This document shows positions 43,590-53,601 of a stretch of 64,000 nucleotides of DNA, one piece after another. Under the pieces are notes generated by a model, which saw nothing but the letters and a program-made list of their open reading frames with translations, had not been told where the DNA came from and made no database searches. The stretch spans positions 116,067,534-116,131,533 of the forward strand of contig OY804580.1 in NCBI GenBank assembly GCA_963680875.1. Reading direction: 5' to 3'. Every line of letters starts with the position of its first letter. Positions within the stretch are counted from its first letter, which is position 1. Source of the stretch: Bathymodiolus brooksi. Taxonomy: Eukaryota; Mollusca; Bivalvia; Mytilida; Modiolidae. The translations under genes and the position numbers were made by a program.

Positions 43590-45009
43590 TAATCCTTATA
43601 ATTCTGTAACTAAGTATTTTTTTTTCATTTGTTTTGAAAATTTATCTTTGGGGATCCCCAGTACGCACACATACATTCCATTGATGTGTGTCGGCCATGA
43701 ATAACAAAATGCACTAACCTTGTTTTCGAACATTGATAACTAGACGGTGATGTAAATAACTTACTGATATTTTCCAATTTGATGGCATTTTGCATTTAGC
43801 TACTCAAACAAGTAAAATGCTCACAAAATCGTAAAATAAATCAGTAACCAGTTTGTGTCAATCAATCAGCGTCCCTTGTAAACAACGTCACAGGATGACG
43901 ATATATTACAAAAGTCAAAGTCGATAGATGGTTGTCTTAAGTAATTTTTCCGGAATTTTTTTTTATGTCAACAATACAAGCTTTTTTTTCATTTGCATTT
44001 ATTTTCTTATTTCATATCTAACAATAAACATTGTTTCTTTTATCTTTTTTTATTATCGGGAATCCAAACTGCCATTTTGTTTACATTACGTAAAAAGTAG
44101 TCCGGTGAACATCGTCTCTCGAAAAATAAACTGACAAAAACCCCGCCTCCATAAGCGCTTATACCCATTTACAATAATAGAAAATCGCTAACCATGAAGA
44201 ATTTTCGGAAAATAGTCAGTGTTAAAGTTTATGTAGGTGCTTTTTTTTTAGCTCAGGGCGCATGTGTGGCCTATATTTGATGGTTATTCAAATATGCCTT
44301 TATTTGTATACCGAATACGGGACGTCATATTAGAACATATAATAATATATATGTAGACACTTTCATCATTTCATCTAACTGTCATGTCTGTTGTAATCCC
44401 AGATATTTCACTAAATATTTGCTTAGCTGCCATTCCGGAGTAGATGTAATTCAATTAATTGATTCGATTATAATGGTAATTTAAATACATCTTCAGATTT
44501 TAAATTCATATTTATTTTGTGTTTCAATATTTCCTAATTCATATCAGAATTATCAGTCTACAACTTGTATATAAACGTATTACTTTTCTACCTTTTTACA
44601 CTACCATTATTCATGATAAATTAACAAACCATTTAAAAGAAATTATTCACAAACCATTTTACTTTTAAAATGGTTGCCAATGTTGCACATGGAATATATC
44701 TCTCAGCTGATTCCATGTTCCAGAGCTTGTCGTTCCTATCTAATCATGATAGGACTCATAATTTCTGTAATATCAACAATGACATATTATCCCCATACAA
44801 GTACCGCTGGAATGTTGCTACATGTATATAAATAGTAAGATTACAATGGTAAAGTTGTAGTCATCTCTTTTGTAGTAAAGATTCGTTCATAAACATCCCT
44901 GACTGTCAATTACTAAAGGCAGATTAAAGAATAAAACAGATCTAACTCTATATGTGGTAACATTTATTTCAAATTGAATGGGATAGAGGCGATCAAAATA
45001 GTCACCAGA
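43590..45009. other. No gene recognised
   Basis: AT-rich. The frame 43928-44134 is phenylalanine-rich low-complexity and has no homolog that I recognise. Confidence 0.5.
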
Positions 45010-45245
45010 CTTTGAATTATTGCCTGGTTAACTTCTTTTTGTTTTTCTGAAGAGGCCCTTGCATAAAGTCTGCCTCATACGAATAAAGGAACAAGTCGGA
45101 AAGAAGAGGAGCACAGTTGGTATGCATGGGAATGACAATTGTGTGCTGAAAAAAATCATCCACCAATCATAACAAATATATTGTCGATGAAAAATTCAAA
45201 CACTTTATTGATGTCAGTTTCAGAGAAAGTTTTATTAGAATCCAA
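45010..45245 (-). pseudogene. Penelope-like reverse transcriptase fragment (motif B region)
   Basis: Minus strand gives KTFSETDINKVFEFFIDNIF, then after frameshifts a segment equivalent to NCAPLLSDLFLYSYEADFMQ. It matches the KFSETDII...ALLADLSLY part of the 51803-52740 copy. It may be the continuation of the fragment at 47540-47840, separated by a 2.3-kb insertion. Confidence 0.6.
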
Positions 45246-45400
45246 ATGCAAGAGATATATGCATCCTTGACGAAACATCATCCCAGTAGTCAGTGTATAT
45301 GTATAACCATACCCGATTTTGGCTACCCTGTTAATGCCTTTCGCTTACTCGCTCCCAAAGACTTTAGAATTATTTGGCTTCCCAATCTTTCTGTTTTGAG

Positions 45401-45475
45401 CGTACCTGATGAAGGTTATTCCAGAAACATGTGCTGCGCACTAAATTAGATATCTACGTTTTCATTAACAAGGCC
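45401..45475 (+). other. Hammerhead-like sequence of a dispersed repeat, copy 2
   Basis: CTGATGA (45406-45412), AGGTTATTCCA, GAAAC (45424-45428), then TGTGCTGCGCACTAAATTAG and ATATCTACGTTTTC. The conserved order CUGAUGA-GAAAC matches the hammerhead core, and AGCGTA upstream could pair with TACGTT downstream. The GTGC-TGC-GCAC hairpin could act as stem III. Stem II is only two GC pairs. Penelope-like elements are known to carry hammerhead motifs, which makes this plausible but unproven. Confidence 0.4.
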
Positions 45476-45524
45476 CATTGTTTTTTCCAGGCTACTTTAA
45501 TAAAACTAATAAAACAGACCACAA

Positions 45525-45578
45525 AGGTATGCCAGAAATATTGTTAATAGTGGCGTTAAACAGACATAATCAATCATA
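45525..45578 (+). repeat. SINE 3' tail fragment
   Basis: ATGCCAGAAATATTGTTAAT then AGTGGCGTTAAACAGACATA: the conserved SINE 3' block. Confidence 0.65.
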
Positions 45579-45774
45579 AGAACAGACTCACAGTAATGTT
45601 AGTAGGAAGTAGCAAGAACCTATGAGATATTAATGCTGACAATCATGCAACGATAATGACTATGAATAAATCCCTACTATCGTTGATTGGTTTTATGAGA
45701 ATGGAGTTCTCAGAGCAAATCACATCGAAGGCGAAACCCGAGATGTGAGATGTGACGAGAAGTCTTATCGCACA

Positions 45775-45840
45775 AGATGACGTCAATATAACGTCACATT
45801 CTCACATACATCAAACAACAATAATAAAGTTGTATCACGC
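45775..45840 (+). repeat. CRE-bearing dispersed repeat, copy 1 (copy 2 at 46815-46890)
   Basis: GATGACGTCAATATAACGTC followed by ACATTCTCACATACATC. The copy at 46815 reads AGTGACGTCAGCATAGCATC and ACATTCTCACACACAG. TGACGTCA is the cAMP-response-element consensus; here it travels within a repeat. Confidence 0.5.
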
Positions 45841-45900
45841 TCCTTGCTTGATAATTATATAATATTTACTTATCTTGAGAGCAATATTTTATAGATTAGT

Positions 45901-46005
45901 ATATGGCATTTTTCATATCACATGTCATATCAACCCGACACACCCATGTCTTGGGCTAATATGGATCGAGTGTTGATAAGGTATGTGATATGAAAAATGC
46001 CATAT
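45901..46005. repeat. 105-bp hairpin
   Basis: ATATGGCATTTTTCATATCA pairs with TGATATGAAAAATGCCATAT; a second pair is ATCAAC/GTTGAT, around CCCGACACACCCATGTCTTG. Same style as 21250-21391 and 43106-43240. Confidence 0.75.
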
Positions 46006-47539
46006 CATAACCTATTTATCATATACTTCAATGCGTCTTTCTTAATATTTGTGAGAGCTGATCGTTTTCAGAAACCATAACTTGATATGGGATATGATAC
46101 AATTTTGTCATATTATATCTACGTTTTTATTATAGTATTCATAGACATATACCTTATACAGTTACACTTATACATCAACACAATATGACTTAATCTTTAG
46201 TTCATAAAGGAGTGTCATCATTCGTTGCATAACGAGCATTTTCGATGTTTTCTTCGTTATCCATTTGGACAGTAGCAGATGCGGAAGTAAACAAAGATAC
46301 ATTAATAACTAAAACAGATCGGTCCGGAAAACGTGAATTCCGGGAATTTTTTTTTCTTCCAATAAAGACATTATAATTGTGAAAAAACTAAATACTCGAT
46401 CTCATGCAAAATTTTCGGCCGCCATTTTGAAAAATCCATATTACACCCCATGTAATACGGCACACATTACTACCCCCCCCCCCCCCCCCCCCCCCATGTA
46501 CTATGGATAAGTTATTACACCCCCTGGAGATATAACTTGTTGCATTTCGAATTTAAGACATTTGCAAAAATAAACATATCTTGAGTAAGTATATGATAAC
46601 AAGATTTATGGACTGTTCATGGATCAGGATATGGAATGACATTTTGATATCGATAGGGCGAAGCTATATTGTATGTCCTTCGATTTACGCCTTCTTATTA
46701 CCCTTTTGGTATCTTAAAAACATCCTTGATTTTGGAATAAATAGAAAAACAGTTTTTTATTTGGCAGTATTGTTTGGTTGAATTAATGATAAAATCAAAG
46801 ATGAAATATTTATCAGTGAAGATGGCGTTAGTGACGTCAGCATAGCATCACATTCTCACACACAGAAATAAACAATAATTTATAAAATTGTTGCATTACC
46901 CCATGGCTATAACACGGGTTGCTCAGCCATTTATAAAGTGTTACTAATTAGAATTATTACCTGTAAGGTAGATAATTCTACTATAACAGTATTTAAATAC
47001 AGCATACACAGTACAGGTGTGTATAGCTTCATTAAGATCATTAGTTGATACTTCATTGTAAGTAATGTCACCTAGATACTATACAGCGTGTGTAATGGTG
47101 CAATGACTTATTGTATCTGTTTACTAAATGTCATGTTCATTTGGAATCAAAGATCAAAGATCAAAGAACAATAAGCCTTTCTAATCTTAAACAATCACTG
47201 TTCCGACATGTTCACTTTTCAATAATTAAAATTAATGATGCCATATTTTAATAATGTACATAATATGAACATTTCAGTCTATCTTTATTAACTTCTTCGG
47301 AGATGTTCACCCCCCCCCCCAAAAAAAAACAAAAATCAAACAATATCAATCATTGAATAACAGACAAAAAGCGTCAATGTTTACAGCCAGATCCAAATAT
47401 TAAATCTACTTATATATAAGAATCATAGCACAGAACTTTAACAATTCTGATTTTCTGGGCAGAGCTCAGTTGCTGGTACAAACGACACTCAAACAGGGTT
47501 ACGTTCCCCCTGTGTTGAAGTCATTGCTACAACAATATT
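46006..47539. other. No gene; poly(C) tract and small repeats
   Basis: Poly(C) at 46471-46495 sits between two copies of a phrase related to TATTACACCCCATGTA. A short PLE UTR trace lies near 46670-46715. The rest is featureless. Confidence 0.5.
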
Positions 47540-47840
47540 TTACGTTCGTCATTAGAAACCTGTTGACTGCTACGATATTTCTCTCAAATGGTAATGGATC
47601 TTTTCCCTTGATGTAGATCGTTTTCTTCCTTCTATTACAGACAATACTTTTGCCGGGCTTGACTATATGAGTAAGATGGTAGTGTTCTTAGAATACTTGT
47701 GTAGAGGGTAGACAATTCAAATGTTTTAATGCTATTGCAGGAGGAGAAAGACCAAGATTGAATGTACTCTAACAGATCCTTAGAGTTCTTCAGAATCCAC
47801 ATCTGATTCACACCACCCATCGACAATCCTCAAAACGTTG
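47540..47840 (-). pseudogene. Penelope-like reverse transcriptase fragment (motif A region)
   Basis: Minus strand encodes GGVNQMWILKNSKDLLEYIQ, SCNSIKTFELSTLYTSI and, after a shift, RRKKTIYIKGKD. This is the N-terminal palm of the PLE polymerase. The motif-A aspartate expected in FDFSTLY is replaced by glutamate (FELSTLY), which would abolish normal metal binding. Confidence 0.65.
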
Positions 47841-48404
47841 TTCAATTTGATTTATCTTGTTCTCAATAGTTATCAATGTTTATTTCTTTCTGAAAAATCT
47901 AACTGCTGTCGGAACCGTTCAAATCTGACATCTCGCTACGTCTCAATGGCGTCATCAAGATGAAATGACAGACACAAGAGAGCCTCTTGATGTTTTAGCT
48001 GAAATTGTTCAACAATTCTAACACTTGCATGACCTCATAATTTTACCAAGAGGGGACGTTTAGGTTCATAAGACTAGTTTAACTCTAACAATGTCTGTAC
48101 TAAGCCAGGAATGTGAGCGGTTATGTATATGTGTGTTAAAATTGGACTTTGGAACTGTAAAGACAATGCGGTAATTTTTTTTGTATTTTGTTATTCATAT
48201 CTATGCTATAATTAATTACATACAAAAGGAAAATGAGAAATACAGATAAATAGTCCAGTCAAATAGACAAACCAATTACAAAATAATTAATTGATGCATT
48301 CTCTTGTACTACCATGTCTTCTTAATACCATGTCAAAAATCTGGAGAAAATTAAATAGGGATTGTCTAAAAGCACGCACATATATAGATACAAAATGCAT
48401 ACGG

Positions 48405-48630
48405 ATATGTATCAATGGTGTGAGTTCAAATCCCATCGAGAGAAGAACAACAATTTGACAGCTCACAAAATACGTCTGAAAATTAGTGTTAGAATTAGAT
48501 CTTTGAGCTGCTAAATTTTTGTTCTTCCCTTGACGGGATTTGAACTCACACCATTGATACACTGCAGCACCAATCGCTTCCCTTTATGTCCAGCGCCCTA
48601 GACCACTCGACCACATCCGCTATGTATATA
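48405..48630 (-). mobile_element. tRNA-derived SINE (minus) facing an inverted partial copy
   Basis: Minus strand from 48630: GTGGTCGAGTGGTCTAGGGC (box A region, as in Leu/Ser tRNA), then CAATGGTGTGAGTTCAAATCCC (box B GTTCAAATCC), then GAAGAACAAAAATTT. The 3' part is repeated in inverted orientation at 48410-48465, so 48410-48562 folds into a hairpin. The 48287-48562 frame is a by-product. Confidence 0.7.
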
Positions 48631-48653
48631 TAAAATATATATATATACATATA

Positions 48654-49083
48654 TTACTCAGTAGTTAACCGAGTCTGTGTCTTAGAATGTTCGATTGGTT
48701 CTCTATCTGTTTTTCCCTTTTTCCTGAAAATAATAACAAACACGCTTCCATTGAGGATACCACCCGAGTTAGATAGCATTACCGTTAACAGAACCACTAC
48801 AGGTGGCGTATTGCAGATAAGTTCCCACACACCAAATACTGCAGATGGCGTCCACTGAATGATAAACATAACGATGAATAACATCATGGTTTTCGCCGCT
48901 TGATGCGTTGCTCTAGTTGACACTGCAGCTCTGCCGATAGTACCCTGTATTCTTTTAGATTCCACATTTATCTTACGCCATATGAAAATGTACAGGACAC
49001 TGTTAATTATCAGAATCAAAAGAGATGGTATTGTTGTAAAAATAATCAAAATTACACCTCCAGTCACACCGTCAAATGCACAA
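48654..49083 (-). CDS. Orphan seven-transmembrane receptor, exon 2 (TM5-TM7, C-tail)
   Basis: The second exon follows the acceptor TTTATTTTTATTTCAG, starts at 49083 and ends at TAA 48654-48656. With the two bases from exon 1 it encodes F-C-A-F-D, restoring the extracellular-loop-2 cysteine (Cys172). Then come TM5 (about 181-203, VILIIFTTIPSLLILIINSV), an intracellular loop rich in K/R, TM6 (about 236-256, with IIQWTP in place of the class A CWxP) and TM7 (about 266-287), whose LNGSVF occupies the NPxxY place. A 25-residue hydrophilic tail has Ser/Thr sites. Class A-like GPCR; ligand unknown. Spliced length is 313 residues, normal for a short class A receptor. Confidence 0.85.
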
Positions 49084-49554
49084 CTGAAATAAAAATAAAA
49101 TGATATGAAGAATCTAATGTCTAGGACACATTGATGCCATTGTTATACTTATATAATGAAAATTGTCCATGACGGAATACACATACATGGTCATACAAAT
49201 ATAAAGATGTTGTGCAACAAGACAAAAAAGTTCTGACTTGTACATAGATGAAAAAACAGAAGCTTTCGCTATTTATCGAAAATTATTATTTTAAAAACGG
49301 CGGCCATCTTTGATTGATGGTGTTGCTGTTGAGCAATGCTTTTGAAAGGGTCATCAAATAATAATTCCAGCCAGGTTTGGTTAACTCAGCGTTGCTAACG
49401 AACAGCTGTTCATGTCCCGAAACTCTTCACTCAACTTTCATTGGTCAACTGACAAAATGTTCATAGTAATGAATTATTCATGAGTCATTTTAAAACATTT
49501 ATATTAGATCCGACACCATATTTTACATCCAGTCAAAACACAGTGTGTAAAGGA

Positions 49555-49770
49555 AATAAGGGTAATAGCAAAATTACCGAACTCCGAACAATCCAGTCAA
49601 AACACATAATTATATAAACAGACAAAATCAGTCAACAACCGGAAAACTGTGAAAACCGTAATGACCCTGACTTGGTACAGGCATTTCTAAAGAAATTGTG
49701 GGTTGAATCAGATTTGAAAGCGCCAAACCTCCCGATCTCATTACGGTTCAAAGGTTCCGGCTGTCACTAT
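49555..49770 (+). repeat. Dispersed repeat, inverted relative to 58500-58700
   Basis: AGGGTAATAGCAAAATTACC, AACAACCGGAAAACTGTGAA and CCGTAATGACCCTGACTTGG occur here and, reverse complemented, at 58500-58660. The phrase CCTGACTTGGTACAGGCATT is one I associate with abundant mytilid repeats (memory). Confidence 0.6.
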
Positions 49771-50354
49771 AACAGTATTTGATGTGCTTGCAAATTAAAA
49801 TGATAAAAAAAGATAGGAACGGATAGGAATTACCCGTGTGTTATCAGCGATGAATGCTCTATTTAACACGCAGACTGTATTTCTCATAATCTGTTCAAAC
49901 CGGCTACATGTAGCATGCACATTTGAGTGATGCTATATTGTTATGGAATCTACTAGAATCACACAGATCAGATACGAAACAAACCCACGGGCTAATGGAG
50001 GAGGGAATAGGGGGAAATGGTCGTGGATTACAGATTATTTGTTTAATTTTGAAAATTTTCCGAAAATGGACAAAATTACAAAATTTACAGAAAAACCCAG
50101 AATTTGTGTTAAACAACTTATTACCAAATACATACTATTTACATCTTAGTTCCTTTCAATACAAAATTTCAAAGTAATGGCGAATTTTCTATTTTTAATA
50201 TTGGCAGCAATCAGTTGTGACATCCTGTCAAACACAATTTTTACTGAAGACCAACAAAAAGAGCCATTTTGACTAAGGTATTAAAAACAAATGAAACAAT
50301 GATTTACCTCCAGTTGTTTGTAGGAGGACTCGTGTCTTATTTACGCTATGTGTA

Positions 50355-50980
50355 TTTGTTTGCGCATAGTGGTGTCCAGCATACATTGTGGTGTGTTTTT
50401 GCTTTGTTTTTCTTCGTCTTGTGTACCATATGCTGTCAGTGTCTCTGGATTGTCCATTTTAAATTGCCCCTTCGGTATTCTCTAACATTTATTCAGACGA
50501 AATGCTTAGAGTAGAAATTTCTATTATTTTAAACGGCGACCATTTTTAATGTGAGCGGACCCTTCTTGTTAAGTTTGCTTAAAATTGGTGTTGTGGTTTG
50601 ATAGATGTCGAAAGTATTTCAAACTTTACGGCCGGACGACGAACACAAAGCAAATACAATAGTTCAATGAACATTTGGTCCAGGTGGGCTAATAAAATGG
50701 ATCCACTGAATACAAATGTATCATACAGATGTTGCTCTATGGTGAGAAATCTGTCATTAGTGGAGCAGGAACTGCTTATCCTTCCGGATCCCCTTAGTTC
50801 ACCTCCGGTTTTTAGTGGGGTTCGTGTTACTGATCTTTAGTCTTATGTGTATGTTTTGTAGATCGTTGTTTGTCCTTTTGTACTTTTTCTTTTGGCCATT
50901 GTGTTGTCTATTCTTCTCCGATTTACGGACCCGGGTTTCCCCCTTTGGTATTTTCAAACTCTTCCTACAAATGAAGTTTA
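50355..50980 (+). repeat. Two PLE-type 3' UTR pieces
   Basis: 50355-50510 matches the 23860-23995 subfamily (TGGTGTCCAGCATACATTG, TTTTTCTTCGTCTTGTGTACC). 50750-50980 is the main subfamily (GGAGCAGGAACTGCTTATCC, GTTTTGTAGATCGTTGTTTG, GGCCATTGTGTTGTCTATTC). Between them lies unassigned sequence. Confidence 0.65.
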
Positions 50981-51539
50981 AATTATTTCAGAGAGCGTCA
51001 TCTATGTGGAATATTTCTTAACGGACGAGCTGAAAGTGTAACTTGATAAATCCTTGTTGTTATTTGTAAAGAAGACAACCAAATCTATATTTAATCCATT
51101 CTTTATCGACTGACTTTGTTAAGTTCTGTTTTAGATAAAAAGAGATTCATAAAATGAACCAAACAGGATAAGTAGTTATTAGAGATAAAATTATATCTTA
51201 AATACCGAATGCTTGGTTTCGATTTTTGTCCTGAATATTGAAAACTTAGCAAATACAAATGCAGTATTATTGTATATTAGAATTAACAGAATACGTAAAT
51301 GTGCATGATCAATGTTGCCATTGTCTCTTGATTGTCCATTCTTGGTTGTCCCTCCGGTTTTCTCAAACGTTTATCTAAGCCATAATACTTATGCATCAAA
51401 AGCAAAGAATTCAAAATTCATAACGTTGGTAGGAGCTTATTTATCAGAAGCAACGCGAATAATATACTATTCCGAATGAAATCATCGGTCGATTCAAACT
51501 GGACACAACGAGGTTTGGCTGTATTGTACATGTAGTGTA

Positions 51540-51801
51540 CGATATAACTCGAATGTATTATACAGGTAAATTACAATATAACATGGATGTATTAAACAAA
51601 TATCTACGCTACACCCCGGATGAATTATACAGGTAATATACGATATACCACGGATATATTATACAGGTAATATACGATATACCCCGGATGTATTATACAG
51701 GTAATATACGATATATCCAGATGTATCATACAGGTAATATACGATATACCCCGGATGTATTATAAGGTAATATACGATATACCCCGGATGTATTATACAG
51801 G
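51540..51801. repeat. 34-bp tandem repeat, about 7 copies
   Basis: Unit CCCCGGATGTATTATACAGG plus TAATATACGATATA. The array ends within a few bases of the 5' truncation point of the PLE remnant at 51803. Confidence 0.9.
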
Positions 51802-51802
51802 T

Positions 51803-52740
51803 AATTTCAAAAGTTCTCTGAAACTGATATCATTAAAATACCCGAGTTTTTGACAGCTTATTTGTTATGTTTGGTGGACGTGCTTTTCAACAGACAGTCA
51901 TGGGTACAAAGTGTGCTGCTCTTCTAGCCGACTTGTCCCTTTATTTGTTCGAGGCAGGCTTCATACAAGGGCGTCCCAAGAAAAACGAAAAGAGGCTAGG
52001 CCGATCCTTTTATTTCACGTTCTCTTATATAGATGATGTCCTTTCAATAAATAATTCTAGGGTTGGTGATTTGGTTGATCGCATCTATCCCATTGAGCTT
52101 GCAATAAAGGATACTATATGTACAGATACAGATAGGTCTGCTTCATACCTGGACCTACACCTCGAAATTGACAGTGAAGAGAGGTTAGAGAACGGAACGA
52201 CAAAAGAGATGATTTCAATTTTCCCATTGTGAACTTTCAATTTATATGTAGCAACATTCCAGCTGCACCTGTATATGGAGTATATATCTCTCAGTTGATC
52301 CGATATTACATATAATGTGGCTCCTATCAGAATTTCCTTATTAGAGGGTTGCTGTTAACATGGAAGCTACTGAACCAATGGTTCGTATTGGTTAAGTTGA
52401 AGTCATCATTTCGGAAGTTTTAGGGTTGCCACTATGATTTGGTTAAATGCTACGGAACATCTGTGTCACAAATGACCACGAATATGTTCCAATTGTCGTA
52501 AACACTTTCCTCATTGATGACTTAGAACAGGGTGTGCAACTAGAGTAACACGACGACTGCCACTTCTGGAGCAGGAACTGCCTACCCTTCCGGAGCACCT
52601 GAGTTTTAAAATATAATTCATAATATTTAATGTGTGATATTTTGTAGATCGTTGTTTGTCCTTTTGTCCGTTTTCATTTGACCATTGCATCGTCCGTCCT
52701 TCTTCGATTTACGGACAGTGATTACCTCTCAAACTTTTCT
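51803..52740 (+). pseudogene. Penelope-like element: polymerase and 3' UTR, best copy
   Basis: Starts with KFSETDIIK, frameshifts near 51862, then reads FGGRAFQQTVMGTKCAALLA (normally GIP precedes MGT; three residues are deleted), FYFTFSYIDDVLSINNS with the catalytic YIDD near 52026-52040, VDRIYPIELAIKD and ASYLDLHLEIDSEERL. A second shift near 52199 continues with DKRDDFNFPIVNF and IPAAPVYGVYISQLIRY. Then come a degraded C-terminus and the 3' UTR (ACCCTTCCGGAGCACCTGAG, TTTTGTAGATCGTTGTTTG) to 52740. The GIY-YIG endonuclease of canonical PLEs is not seen. It lies in the receptor intron, antisense to that gene. Confidence 0.75.
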
Positions 52741-52878
52741 TGGCTTTTATTGCCCTTCGCCCTTTACATTTACCAGGTATACACTAACTCATTTTCTTAT
52801 ATCTGTGTTGCCGTTTTTGAGATCGATCCAATTATTTAGAGCGGGTTTGGGTCCCATTATCTGGTGTAACCCCAACAC

Positions 52879-52900
52879 ATGTGTGTGTTTGTGTGTGTGT

Positions 52901-52938
<38 letters not shown>

Positions 52939-52939
52939 C
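52879..52939. repeat. (GT)n microsatellite
   Basis: About 30 GT units with a few GC substitutions. Confidence 0.97.
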
Positions 52940-53089
52940 TCCGAAAGCCAGGAGCTTAGTTTATAATATATCGGTGTATGTTGTAAACCTTTTGCGTTCA
53001 CTGATATGTAGTGAGAGGTAGTTGTTAGTATTGTAAATATTGGTGGAGTTGTAGATCATCACTATTTTAAATAATATAATAGTACTTAC

Positions 53090-53601
53090 AAATATCCATT
53101 TGGTCCTAGTTTCTTTATAATGACAGATACTGTCAATATGCCAACAGGAACTCCGAACATGTAAGTAAGAAGACGGTAGTCATATTTTCCGAAATTCATT
53201 TTTTTTCCAAAGTACATCATAAAGAAAGCGTTTATGGCTATTATGTTTACACACAACATCTGTGACATCACAAAAGTAAACATCATAAACGAATAAAACG
53301 AACACACTGCAAGAGGTCCCGGATGTGACATCGTTATCAAATACTGCAAGTGGTCCATGGAATGGAAAACATTAAATAAGCCATCACATACTGCAAGATA
53401 GACGACAAATCTTTCGTTTTTCGGCCTCGTAAAGAATGGCTTAGTTTTTCGAATTGAAATAGCAAAGACAGCGACCGCACATGAGAAACTTGCAGAGATC
53501 ATAACGAGTGCGACGATATGTATGGGGTAGAAAAATCCATTGTCAAGACCCATTACTGGTAAATCGTATCCATTTTTCAAGCTTCGGTTATAAGATAACA
53601 T
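53090..53601 (-). CDS. Orphan seven-transmembrane receptor, exon 1 (N-terminus, TM1-TM4)
   Basis: Starts at ATG 53601 (MLSYNRS, with a possible N-glycosylation site Asn5) and ends in TATTT|GTAAGT at 53090. TM1 is about 24-49, TM2 about 66-90 with YLAVCD (Asp73 at the position of the class A TM2 aspartate). Cys100 heads TM3 (101-125) and would pair with Cys172 of exon 2. The class A DRY is not obvious (AFFMMYFGKK instead). TM4 is about 143-162, followed by KKLGPNGY up to the splice site. The two exons total 942 nt including stop. The only intact protein gene in the window; an upstream non-coding exon is possible. Confidence 0.85.

Larger units (their letters stand above)
49084..53089 (-). other. 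4.0-kb phase-2 intron of the receptor gene
   Basis: Donor GTAAGT (53089-53084) and acceptor ...TTTCAG (49089-49084) on the minus strand. It carries repeats mostly antisense to the gene: a dispersed repeat (49555-49770), PLE UTR pieces (50355-50510, 50750-50980), a 34-bp array, a PLE polymerase remnant (51803-52740) and a GT microsatellite. Confidence 0.8.

Noticed and set aside
48287..48562. 91-codon minus-strand frame
   Set aside because: Lies over an inverted pair of tRNA-derived SINE copies.
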